From assembly GCA_018398765.1 (NCBI GenBank), contig JAHBMJ010000692.1, positions 1-42,364 of the forward strand: a DNA stretch of 42,364 nucleotides, given 5' to 3'. Made by a program: the position numbers and the translations under genes. Source of the stretch: Chromera velia. Its lineage: Eukaryota > Sar > Chromeraceae. How positions within the stretch are numbered: the first letter of the stretch is position 1; every line of letters begins with the position of its first letter. Below are positions 10,933 to 24,989 of this stretch, piece after piece. A model generated the notes under the pieces. It saw nothing but the letters and a program-made list of their open reading frames with translations. It ran no database searches and was not told the DNA's origin.

Positions 10933-11611
10933 ATGGGTTTCGGTCTCTTGAAGCTCTGCGGGACGCTTTTCTTGGTTATCCTGGCCGTTGGTCATCGGAC
11001 GCCGGCGAAGAGTCGGTCTTCTGACACAAGCCGATCACAGCATGAGTGCAAGATTTGAGTAAACCGAGCACGAACTGTTTCTTGTGTCCACTTGACAGCT
11101 TTCGTTGAGGAGAGTGAAGGAATCACGGCTGCACTCGAAGGAAAGGCCGTCGAGAAGCCCCAGGCAAGTAATGCCACTGTGGAACTTTCGGCCAAGCTTG
11201 GCTTCCGTGTGGGAATTCCTGGAGATCAAGGTGGAGGCCGAGGCCTCGGCAACTATCCTGGCGCGCCCTCGAACACGGTCTTTGACAATGACTATCTCTG
11301 CAGTCTTGCAGTCAGTTTGCGTTCCCCTTTCGCCATTTTTAGCCTCCTTGTTTCCACTCTTGCTCGATCCTCGTGCATGGTGATCGCAGTACGGACCCAT
11401 GTTCGTTTTCGACGAGAAAGATGGCATGATCTGTCGACGAAGAAGCTCTGTGGGACCCCGCTCTGTGAACCTCGGTTATTTGAGTAAACGCTATGGTGGT
11501 GGCGAAGGCGAAGGCGCCCCCGGGGCGAGCTTTTTAGAGGTGGCATCGAAGACTCACGTTGAGCAGACATCCTCCGCAGCGGTTCCAGCCAACAGCCGAA
11601 AGGTTTGCTGA
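10933..11611 (+). CDS. Tentative small secreted protein (3 exons, about 163 aa)
   Basis: Proposed exons: 10933-10990, 11099-11310, 11390-11611; the phases match. The first exon encodes a clear signal peptide (MGFGLLKLCGTLFLVILAV), cut by a donor TTG|GTCATC. The second begins after a good acceptor (CACTTGACAG) with FVEESEGITAALEGK and ends at GTCAGT. The third follows a pyrimidine-rich stretch ending CGCAG and finishes at a TGA at 11609. The mature part has an Asn-Ala-Thr glycosylation site, a Gly-rich stretch and few cysteines. No family is recognised. Alternative donors near 11011 are possible, and antisense open frames overlap, so the model rests on the signal peptide and splice phases only. 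Confidence 0.4.
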
Positions 11612-12700
11612 GCACCTCTCCAGGCTTTGACACCACCTCGATCAGAGTCAAAGTTTGATCTGCGTTTCCTCCCTTTCTCTGCAGTGCTCGTGCAGGTGCG
11701 CCGCTCTCTGACTCTTTGATTTTGCCTTGGAGCAATGAGCAACGAGCCATTCATGGGATCACCCTTTGTTTGCAGCTTTGTCCCTGAACCTGAATCCGGT
11801 GCCCTTGTTAGTGGCCTGAACGGAAAGAAAGCTTGAGGCTGATACGATTGAAGCTCCGCGCAGACTGCTTGGTGATGGAAACCCACTTGAAAAACTTTAA
11901 TACGATATACACCCCTTTGTTGAGTTAAAGATCAGTATTAAAACTTCGAAGAAGACCAATCAGTATGTCGATATTGATGAATAAACGCGGCTCCATGTCA
12001 TAGACGTTTCAATTTCATTCAAAATCTAAATTGAAATTGAAATCTTCAGCGTCAGTGCTGCACCACAAATAATGGAGAGTTACTTGAGGACTCTTATAGG
12101 TGTCGAATTATATTGTTAATTATCTAGCTACTATAGTAGCTATATAGCTTGTTACACGCTAGGTTCTAAGCTATAGGTTAAACGTCCCGATCAGTTAACT
12201 TAGCTAGCTATAGGTACTACTACCAATAAGTCTACCGTACTAGTGGAATTCTACTAGATATAGAATAATATAAAACTCCATCAAATTTAATTGGGTAAAA
12301 TTGCTGCTATATAAAATGTTGAACCTAGTGAAAATAATATAAAACTTCATCAAATTTGGGTAAAATTGCTGCTATAAAATGTTGAACCTAGTGTTAAACA
12401 AGGTCTACTAACATACTAAAAAACACTAGTTTAATAGAACACTTCAATATATGATGATGATGATGATGATTGAGTATATATGTTGTTTTTTGCTCAATTA
12501 GTAAAGTTTTCTGGAAAGTTTTCTACTAGGTTTTCCAGAAAGTTCTCTTTCTAAATTAAATACAAACAGATCTAGTCTGCCACTGGCAGCGAGATTAGCA
12601 CCAAGCCATGCAGAACTTGTTAGCTAAAGGTATAAAACGGAAGAATGCATTTGATTGTCTGCGAAACCCTAAGCATTAATCTGCGTCAGAAAAGAGGTTA
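11612..12700. other. AT-rich intergenic block
   Basis: From about 11890 the sequence becomes strongly AT-rich compared with the genes on both sides. It includes TAGCTA-rich words near 12120-12200, a duplicated segment at 12264-12393 and a GAT trinucleotide run at 12452. No coding potential. It probably holds the 3' ends of the two flanking convergent genes. Confidence 0.6.
12264..12393. repeat. Tandem duplication, about 65 bp x 2
   Basis: The segment beginning AATAATATAAAACT(C/T)CATC and ending GTTGAACCTAGTG occurs twice in a row, the second copy with two small deletions. It is non-coding. Confidence 0.85.
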
Positions 12701-12961
12701 GTACTCAGGTTACTCGGGATCGAGTACGAGTGAGCACGGGAACCCAGCACAAAAACCACACTTCAAGTTTGACGTCTCTGCTGCCAAATGCAAAAGGCAG
12801 CAGAGGGGGATTTGTCTGCAAGCTGCAGACTTTCAAAATTGGCCAAAAATTGGGGCATCAAAGAAACAGAGGACGGAAACAAAACCGGCTATCATGGGGA
12901 CATCATTTTCGGGTTCTCGGCTTCTGTACCCGTACCATCCGGTTGTGGCTCTGTCAATCGG

Positions 12962-16912
<3,951 letters not shown>

Positions 16913-18821
16913 GACCTCGAATAGATGGTGGCCTCTGTGTCAATTTCGTCGGGCGACGCAAAATGAACGCGTCCGTGTGCAACTCCCTCTTCTTCGTCGC
17001 GTTCCGTTAGCGAAGCTCCCTAGCTGTCTGGCGGTCATCTAGACTTTACTCATAGAGCGCATGCAATGCCATGCATCCACGGTGGAAGCTGTGCACGAAA
17101 ACGCTCACGCAACCCTTACAAAAAAAATCCTTACAGGGCACTCACCCAAGTTGTCAGGTTGTGTGTCTCGCGCCGGCTTAACGCTAAAACTAGCTAAAAC
17201 GGTGTGATAAAGTGCGTCGCACCTTCATCTCTTCAGACGAGACTCAGAGGGCAGTTCACCCTTGAGGCCCCATGTCTCAACAAAAACTCGCATAACACAA
17301 TACATCACAATACATCACACAACTACAATTGCGCGAATTTATGGCAGTCATTCGAAGAATCGTGTGGGGGATAGCAAAGAAGATAAAGAAGATAGGGGGA
17401 AGACGTGAGAAGATTGCAGGAGTAGTAAAAGCAAAATTTCATATGGCAACGATCAAGGCAGATCGCTAGGTAGATCGGGACAGTAAAACTCATGCAGACT
17501 AACTTAAATTAACAATGAATAATCAAATATTTTACAGTAAACTAAAATTAAACTAACTCACTAAAAACTATGACTAACTACAACATATGATACTAGTAGG
17601 TATTAGAAATGGTGAAGAAGTAGTGAGTGTTTCAATTTTTAGAATAAAAAGAACCACAAATACGTTTACAATCTATATTTTACAATAGTCTACAACTAGT
17701 TCAGTTCTATTCAGTTCTTAATTTAGCTAGTGATAAAAAACACAGATCTCTATATAGGGCTATACAGAGATAGATAGACGGTCAGACAGATATGACTCAG
17801 TCTATCATGATGCAAATCACTGGCATTCACATTTACTGCGATGTCCGGCTAGGACACGTATAACTGCCACCTGCCGGTCTGGTTATTTCCTACATATGGA
17901 GAAGACTGTCACTTTTAGTCACTTCATACATACCTTCTTCCTCCTTCTTTTCACAACATTGTTCGTATTCAGACATACGCACTTCAGGCGTGCATGCACG
18001 TCAAATTAATTCATGTGAATTCCAGTACAGAGCTTGACGTGGCCCCCACTGACTCTATATACGCGCGCATACACCTTGATACACTTGGGCGGCGTATATT
18101 CATGCAAGGCATGCCTTAGCCTCCGTGCATTCATTCATTCTCCGCGCCTTGCTATTGTTCGATTCTTTCTGTCCGCCGACTGCTCGTTTGGCGTCGGTCA
18201 GTGCATCATCAGCTAGTACGTTAGTTAGTTTGACAAGAAATTGTGAACTGATTAAAGAACTAAAGACCACACGCCTAGAGTCTTTATAGTTAGTTTAATT
18301 ATAGTTCTTTATAGTTAGATGCATTTTTCTCATTTACGGTTAGACCAACTAACTAGGTAAGTAACTAAACCAAGAATTACAGTAGTTGTGCTCTTAAGTT
18401 AATTAATTTAATAGACAGTTTATTAAAACTTTATTTCTATGGGCGAGTTTCTGACTCCGGGCTAGGCTGAGTTAGTTTAGTTTGGAGTACACGTTTTAAA
18501 CTACAAAAAGTTTATGCAGTCACGCATGCATTTTCTGACTACTCTGCATCAGAAGTGCCTATAAACTGCATGTCCTTAAAAACCAGGAGAAACTTTCACA
18601 GGCATACAAAACTGCCGCACAATTTTATTTTGTGATAGGCATCGTACATTTTGAAAACGTAGTTCAAAAAAGAGTTAACAAATGTTGGTGCACTCGTTTT
18701 CCAGGCATCGCCGGGCGACAATTGGAGACACAAAAATCATGCCTTCACAAGGCATCAGAACGCACAAACTAGCGCACAAAAAAGCAGTCTGAGAGCTCTG
18801 CCCAGTCGATCTGCAAAACAC
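16913..18821. other. Intergenic, mostly AT-rich; contains a LINE 3' end
   Basis: The first 250 bp are upstream sequence of the carrier gene. From about 17280 to 18700 the DNA is AT-rich with many TTAGTTAGTT/AACTAACT words. Apart from the LINE-like ORF end at 17332-17469 no coding sequence is seen. The last 120 bp before 18822 would be the 3' UTR of the channel gene; no poly(A) signal is certain. Confidence 0.55.
17332..17469 (+). pseudogene. 3' end of a LINE-like (non-LTR retrotransposon) ORF, 5'-truncated
   Basis: An open frame from REFMAVIRR to a TAG at 17467 includes a Lys-rich patch and GGRREKIAGVVKAKF. The same DNA, inverted and decayed, occurs at 22888-22990. There it follows a degenerate endonuclease domain that identifies the family. 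The plus-strand copy keeps its last 45 or so codons open but lacks everything upstream, which is typical of 5'-truncated retrotransposon insertions. Confidence 0.55.
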
Positions 18822-21580
18822 TTAGATAGACTGCCTTTGGGGCTGAAAAGCGCCGAATGTCCCGGTTCGAATCCTCAACGGGCCCTGCACATCTCCCTCT
18901 TCAGGAATACTCCCACCAGCCTCTCCATCAGGAGAAATGGCAAGAGGAGGGAGAGGCTCCCCTCCCGGGACAATCGTCTGTGTCCTTCTGACAAGGCTTT
19001 CTTCATCCTCCTCCTCAACAATCGTACCCGACCCTGATCTCCTCCCCCCTCTGTTGACAGACTGCCCACCCTCCCCCCCAAAGCGCGCATTACGCGCACT
19101 CAGAGACAAAGACAACGAGACGGAATTTGACCGTTTGGGGGGGAATCGCCGTGTCCAGTACCGCTGACTGATCTCCCCATACGCTGACTGTGTGTCCTCC
19201 ATCGCACCCGTCTGCGTTCCCTCGGTGAGGGCGTAGTACCCAGACGAGTTGGCACCCCCCGCAGTTCCAGCCTCTAGACCGAACGAGGGACTTCTCTCGG
19301 GGTCCCCTCCCACCTGCTTGGGCAACTGTAACCTTTTTTCCTCTGCCTCTCTCAGACCAGCATGCTCTGTGGCACCAGTCGACACAGAGACGCGCTCAGG
19401 CAACTGATGGTTGCCGTTGCTTTCAACGGATTTGTTCTTCCGTCGTGCTCGGCGGGCTTTCATCGTCTTCAACCTCTTTCTCCATCTCAACCGACACAAG
19501 AGGAGCGGAAGAAACCACCCCCAATAAGCAAAACGGACGGGGAGACCTGTGCTGAGGACCACAATATGGTCAACAAGGGTTGCAAGAATCTCGACAATTG
19601 AGACAAAAGAAATACCCAAAAACAGTCCGCAGTTACCACCAATGGCTGCGAGCAAAGCAAAGGGCCCCATCGCTCTGGATGAGTTCCTTGTTTCAATAAT
19701 GAAATCCTCATAACTGATGGACAGACCCACAAAATTCTGTCGCATGTATTCTTTGGCCGTGATGTTGTTGTCCCTCATGTACGCGTTCGAGTAGTCAGAC
19801 AAGCCCATCGTTGTGACTTTCGACAAGTTAAATCTCTCAGCAGGCCACGGCAGGGAATGAATAGAGAGCCGAAAGTCACGGTCGTTGCATCGTTCGGGAC
19901 ACCCCTGCATGATGTGAGGACACGAATAATTCTGCCGGGGCTCACCCGGACCCAAACACCACCCCCTCTCGTAAGCCTTAATGGCCAATCTCTCGTCCTC
20001 TTCGTTGGAACAATAAGGCACTTCCTCCATCTTGCCATTCTCCCCCCTTTCCCCCCTGGATTCAAACCCGTGAATACGACAACCAGGACATGCACAGCTC
20101 TCGTTCCTTTTGAGGAAATTTCTTTTCAGGGCCTTCTCACACTCTTCATCTCCATCATTGCAACACGGTCTCTGGCTATCCCCCTTTCGACTCTGTCTCA
20201 TCAAATCGGCACTGCACACTCGGAGACACACCTCCCTACTATACCCCTCCAAAGGGCTCAGGTTGGGACGTTTGTCTTCCCTTGTACAGTTGCCGTACGG
20301 ATGCTCGGCCCTCTCCTGGTCCTTTCTCTTCAAATCAACAATGTACAGATTCCCAGGCCCTGCAATGAAGGAGCTGCGGGCAAACAGGGGAGGGTCTGAC
20401 TGATCATGGACCATCACCATCACCCCAGTGGCAACGGTGGTGTCCATGTAGTTCCATGCGGCAACATCCAGAAACGCAATCAGGCCTGCCCACATCCCCA
20501 ACTGGCTCTGCCTGTACGGCTCAGCAAAGTCATTGAACGTGTAGCACTGTCCAAACTGGCTGTTCTCGAAAGCCTTCCACGACAGGTCTCCGTCGTGGTC
20601 CCCCGTCTCGGTCGTGCGACTTCGGTTCGAAGGGAGACAGTTGGGTCTGTCTGCAGCCCTCGTGCCGAACACGCAGTCAACTATCAGGTCATTCGCATCC
20701 TGTGCGCCTGCGACCTGCAGCTCCCTCGTGATCTTCCACGCATCCGGCGGGAGGGTCGAGCGCACGAGGCGGGAGGAGTGTGCGTAGTAGTCGTACAGAA
20801 GACCGAACTTTTCGGGGTCCTGGTCGAGCTTTGACTGCTCGAGTGGGTTCAGGTTGCACACCGTCACTGCAGGGAACTCAACGGACTGGAACGACTCGGC
20901 ACGCGTCGCTGCACAGACAGACGCACGCACATCGTACATACACACGGTGCATACATACGAAACAGAGCCGCTGATTGCAGCAGGAAGACCCAAAGAGAAT
21001 CGAACCGAAAGTTCCTTTTGCGACTGCACGTTTTGATATTGAGACCACAAGGAGGACTGTTCTATGGATGCGTGGTGAGAGGCCCAAGCGCTGCATCATG
21101 AAAGTCAAAAATGACCGACGAGGAGGGGAGACGGTAAAGAGGCAGTACGGTAGATTCACACCTTATCTTTTCGGTTTAAACCCCTCCCCCAACTTACAGA
21201 TTCGTGTGGGACGTTGATAGTACTCCTGCAGACCACACAAAGAAAACAAAACAGGCGTGAGAGTGAGGGAAAGAGAAAGGAAAGATAGCACTGCCGCTGC
21301 AAAAGATCGACCTGCTGACCTCAATCAAATTCCAGGCAGTCCAGCTGAGGAACGCCAGCATGACGACCGAAATGATCAACCAGACAATGCGAAAGCCAAC
21401 ACCCCGCTTAGATAGGGCCCTGCTGAAGCCATGGGCACTGAACTCAGGCACTTGGAGCGACAGGAGCTCCTCCCAAGTGGCACCACTCTCATCTTCTGTT
21501 TGGGTTCCCGCGTCTGCAAAGCCAGGCTCACAGCCCTCCTTATCCGACACAACCTCCTTCCCACCTCCGACCAGCGGCAT
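18822..21580 (-). CDS. DEG/ENaC-family (amiloride-sensitive-type) sodium channel subunit (3 exons, 791 aa)
   Basis: Exons: 21320-21580, 21198-21225 (28 bp) and 18822-20908; phases match. An in-frame TGA three codons upstream supports the start at 21580. Domains in order: cytosolic N-terminus with the His-Gly gating motif (H50-G51, SAHGFSRAL); TM1 about 65-86; post-TM1 FPAVTVCN (108-115), the hallmark of the family; extracellular GQCYTFN (216-222); a Cys-rich region ending CPERCNDRDF...S...PWP; TM2 about 511-550 with GGNCGLFLGISFVSIVE, where G-I-S (528-530) fits the GxS selectivity filter. About 240 cytosolic C-terminal residues follow, starting with an Arg/Lys-rich stretch. The family forms trimeric plasma-membrane Na+ channels gated by ligand, acid or force. 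It is best known from animals, so its presence in this likely algal genome is notable. Gating stimulus unknown. Confidence 0.93.
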
Positions 21581-21807
21581 TCTCTTTCAACTAGAAGAGA
21601 GCCACACAAGAAGATGGAATACAGTTGAGAAACTAAGCTTCAGACTTCGAACCAATCGTTCTTTTGAGAAGCTTGCCCAATCTTTGGAAGTCCCCCTCTT
21701 CCTTCCTCAATGAATCAAGGTGAGGTGGAGTCCAATGAGTCCCAAAACCCCCAAACTGCGCTTCCAGTCCTCGCAATTAAGAGAAGGGTTCCCGTATGCC
21801 CCCGTGA
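21581..21807. other. Upstream flank of the channel gene
   Basis: Presumed leader and promoter of the minus-strand channel gene. No diagnostic motif is seen. Confidence 0.35.
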
Positions 21808-22421
21808 TGGCCCGGGCCGAGCCCCTCCCCCGGAAAGCGTAGCTGAGGGGCACTTACAAAGAGTTGAGCGTGGACGACCGTCGCGAATCTCGGAACTGAC
21901 GCACGCAGTCTAATCAGGCTTTCTAGACACCGCGGCGTTTACGGTCAAACGCCGCGGTGCCACGCCGCTCCGCGGCACCAAGCGCCGCGGAGCGCCCGAA
22001 GGGCGCGCCGCGGTTGTAAAACCTTGAAGAAAGGGAGAAACCACGGCATGATTATTCCGGTCTTTACCTTTTCTGAGGTAAGTTGAGCCAAATTGATCAG
22101 CAATTGATCAAATTTATCATTGAAACACCTTAAAAAAAAATTTGTGGTGCCTGCGGCGCGTAGAAAAAACCGTTTTGACGGTATATGGGGCCATGTCCCA
22201 AATGGGAGGGGTAGGGAGGGGGCACCACCACGGAGGGGCCTCGAAGGGACCGCGGCTGCACCGCGGTACTACTACTAAAAATGGCCCCTCTAGAGAGCCT
22301 GAGTCTAATGCCCCAGAAATATTGCTGAGAGAGGCATTTAACACAATTGGAATCATGCAGTCCAAAGTTAATTTCACTCTAGATTTCGCTTTCCGGGCCA
22401 TTCGCATGGAGTGCGTCAGAT
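21808..22421. mobile_element. Non-autonomous TIR element, about 0.6 kb, related to the one at 4823-4968
   Basis: The left part contains CGGAAAGCG at 21831-21839 within a 35-bp block (to 21865) that is identical, inverted, to 4926-4960. The right end CGCTTTCCGGGCCATTC (22387-22403) plus GCATGGAGTGCGTCAGAT matches the other end of that small element. The left TIR is disrupted by a GC-rich insertion between GATGGCCCGG and CCCCCGGAAAGCG. The interior holds three GC-rich hairpins and no transposase reading frame. Confidence 0.6.
21928..22006. repeat. Cluster of three perfect GC-rich hairpins
   Basis: Hairpin 1: CACCGCGGCGTTT (21928-21940) pairs perfectly with 21947-21959 across a 6-nt loop. Hairpin 2: CGCTCCGCGGC (21966-21976) pairs with 21984-21994 across 7 nt. 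Hairpin 3: GCGCCC (21992-21997) pairs with GGGCGC (22001-22006) across 3 nt and overlaps the second. All carry CCGCGG or GCGC cores. The block sits in the TIR element and is far more GC-rich than its surroundings. Confidence 0.85.
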
Positions 22422-22887
22422 GATCAGATCTTCATAGAGACTCGATCAGGTCAGCTTGCCGCGCCTCACGCTTAATTCGCTCACAGCTCTTTTGGTAGGG
22501 CATGTATATAAGCCTTATAGGGCCCTAAAGTAATGGCCCCTTATATGAGGTTTTGGGTAGTTTTGGCCTAACTTTTGGGGGGTATACCGGAAATGTTCAC
22601 GGTCTCCTATGGTCACCCACCTTTTTAACATTTTTTTTTTTTTTAAACAAATTTCATGTAGGGTTTATTCATACATGTGGTCTCAATTCCTATCAATTCC
22701 TAGTCTGTCTTGAATTAATTTCTGGGCCTTTTAAGCCTAGTCTCCCTCCTCAGCGGGGGCCTGTACAGCTACCAGTCCCTCTACTAACGCCAACGACATT
22801 CCTCCCTTCTTCCACTGCCCTGGTCTTCTTTCTTTTGCGCTCCTTATGCACGCGGACGCTATCTTGATTGTACCTGATTATTGTCAT
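22422..22887. other. Intergenic, mobile-element debris
   Basis: No gene. It includes a T-run near 22628 and would be the 3' flank of the degenerate LINE on the minus strand. Nothing else is recognised. Confidence 0.4.
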
Positions 22888-23453
22888 TTAGAGTTTTGCT
22901 TTAACCGCTCCTGCAATCTTTTCAGGTCTCCCCCTAGTCTTCTTTGTCATCCCCTACACTATTCGTTCAAGAAATTTCGTCGAATCACTACCATAAATGC
23001 TGGAGCCATCACTGTATCTACAGTCACTGGCAGTACAATCGGTAAAAAGTCTTAGCAATTCTCTTTGCAAGCCCCCCCATGTTTTCCCTTTTTCTCTTTC
23101 TCATGGTTTCTCAACGTTGTCTCCACATACTGATAGATATACAAATCTGCATCATGCTCTACCATCCGGGCATTGAGCACCGTTTCTGTTTTCCTTGAAA
23201 AGAGTTCTCTCACGCCTAAATCTCCTTCAAGACCCTCTACTTTCCCCTCTTCTCCCTTATCCTCTTCATCCCCCCTTTCCCCTCTCCTAATCTTCGGTGT
23301 TATTCACACTCTGTATCCATTTTCTTCTAATAATTCTGTAAGTACTTCTGCGAGCTCGTCATGCCGTAGGTGAATGAGGTGTGGAGTCTTACCCTGTAGC
23401 GCCGCCTTTTGAGCCTTCGCATGCGCCGTGACTGAGTGAGCCAGCGTGCCGTA
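22888..23453 (-). pseudogene. Degenerate C-terminal endonuclease region of a non-LTR retrotransposon
   Basis: Read on the minus strand, the decayed frame gives YGTLAHSVTAHAKAQKA, then LRHDELAEVLTELLEENGY, then after a stop ETVLNARMVEHDADLYIYQY, then IVLPVTVDTVMAPAFM, and finally GRPEKIAGAVKAKL to a stop at 22888. This order (TLAH..., RHDE...L...L...GY, an acidic ...VEHDADLY strand, a VLPV strand) resembles the C-terminal restriction-like endonuclease of R2/CRE-type LINEs in layout. A stop just upstream of 23453 and others inside show that it is dead. Reverse-transcriptase sequence is not found. Confidence 0.55.
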
Positions 23454-24049
23454 CTACATTCTGCCGCCGCGCTTTGTTTCATACGTGTCGCGCGCATCGA
23501 TCAAAGTTGTTGAAGTCGATCGAGTCTGACCTTTGTATTCAAGCATGCAACATGTTACTCGAGCAACGGATAACATCGTTTGAGTCTGATGTCTGTTCGT
23601 CATAGATCAAGAGAGCTCTAGAGTCTGAGAGAGAGGAATGAGCAGAAACCATGTATGATAGAATGAATCCAGCTGATTGAAATCCCAGATCGCTCTAGAG
23701 CTAAACCTTCTGTAAAGTGTTGCCTGACTGAGTGTTGCTCACGTTTCTTCTCTTAACCTTCTCTAAGGTTCTTGTCCTCACTTTACCTTCTGTCTGGACG
23801 CTATAAGGTGGCCAGACAGGAGGGACAAAGCAGAGGCCTCCGGTTAGGCACTGTTTTGCATGCCTCACTGACCATACCTCCCCATATCCGTCACAACCTG
23901 ACAGCAGGTTTGGAGCCTCCATTTAGTACCTCAAAGCCAAAGAGTCTTGAAACTCTTCCCAAGTAATGGCTAAGTCATCTTTCTCTCAGGAGAGCACGTT
24001 CAGTCAGCCTTTTATAGGGGGGTGAAATGCCTTTAGCATGGGGGGGGGG
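23454..24049. other. Gene-free stretch
   Basis: No coding or RNA gene is seen. An antisense continuation of the LINE would be expected here but is not recognisable beyond about 23510. Confidence 0.35.
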
Positions 24050-24060
24050 NNNNNNNNNNN
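24050..24060. other. Assembly gap (11 N)
   Basis: Eleven undetermined bases directly after a run of G and before GTAAGGCTTCGCC. The flanks are poly-G/poly-C and palindromic, which explains why the sequence could not be closed. Confidence 0.99.
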
Positions 24061-24510
24061 GTAAGGCTTCGCCGCGTGGTAGCATGGCCCCCCCCCGTGC
24101 CGCAAAAAAAAGGCTTCCACGCGGTACGGCCCTGCCGGGCCGTGCAGCGCGGCAGCGGGATTTTCTCTAGTATGCGTTACGCTTTCTTAGCTCAGCCTTT
24201 ACGATATTAAGAGGACAAGTGCAGCCGAGTATCAAGCTAAGCGCAATCAGACCTGTCTACAGCTAGAGGTACACGACTTGGAAGTTGAATAAAGTTGAGG
24301 CCGGAGGGGGGGGTCGTTGCCATTCCACAGGGGGCGAGTATTCGTCCAAAGTCCTTCTGGCTAGCTTTAATGGTCTATCGCGGGTCACGCCCCCCCCCCC
24401 GTGCTACAAACCCGGACCGCGCTCTGCGTGGCCCAGGGGGGGGTCCCGTGCGGCTGGTAAGGCAGCCGCGCAGACCGGGACCCCCCCCCCTCCCGATATC
24501 ACGGTGACCC
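24061..24510. repeat. GC-rich palindromic region with G/C homopolymers
   Basis: It contains CCACGCGG/CCGCGTGG inverted pairs, a GGCCC-rich palindrome near 24130-24150, and at 24434-24490 a long hairpin. In that hairpin GGGGGGGTCCCG...TGCGGCTG faces CAGCCGCGC...CGGGACCCCCCC across GTAAGG. No coding sequence is supported. Confidence 0.65.
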
Positions 24511-24669
24511 CCCTATAGCCTTCCCTTCTTTTTATCTTTTCAACACATGCATCTACTGCACTTCTGCTTCTCTTTCTGCCACTTTTCTTATCAATCTCTT
24601 CTGACAATGTCATGTTCATTTTTAACTTACTATTCTTTTCTTCTTTTGTACTCTTCTGTTGTACCTCTG

Positions 24670-24848
24670 ACTGCTTTTCTATACAACAATCGATGGTAAG
24701 GTCTATCCTCCTGAAATGCCCTCTGCATAACTGCTTTTCTATACAACAATCGATGGTAAGGTCTATCCTCCTGAAGTGTCCTCTGCATGACTGCTTTTCT
24801 ATACAACAATCGACGGTAAGGTTTATCCTCCTGAAGTGCCCTCTGCAT
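24670..24848. repeat. Three tandem 60-bp repeats
   Basis: The 60-bp unit (CTGCTTTTCTATACAACAAT ... CCTCTGCAT) occurs three times with only a few substitutions. Because 60 is a multiple of 3, open frames cross it on both strands: a Cys/Ser-rich one on plus and a Lys/Arg-rich QEDRPYHRLLYRKAV-type 20-residue repeat on minus. Neither has supporting gene structure. Confidence 0.9.
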
Positions 24849-24989
24849 CCACCATATTACTTCTTACGATGTTTTGTGAAGGTCTCCTGTCTCCTTTACT
24901 TCTGTTGGTGATTAGTAGTTATTACGAAAAAAGGTTATTAGTGGTCGTGTAGAATAGCGCATGAGTAGCGCAGAGTAATGAAGTACCAT

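Noticed and set aside
11292-11750. 152-codon minus-strand frame
   Set aside because: Arg/Ser-rich with no domain and no clear splice sites; the opposite strand has a signal peptide and phase-matched exons, though the case is not closed.
24404-24848. Lys/Arg-rich repeat protein on the minus strand
   Set aside because: The open frame is a by-product of a 60-bp repeat unit; the plus strand is open as well and neither has start, splice or homology support.
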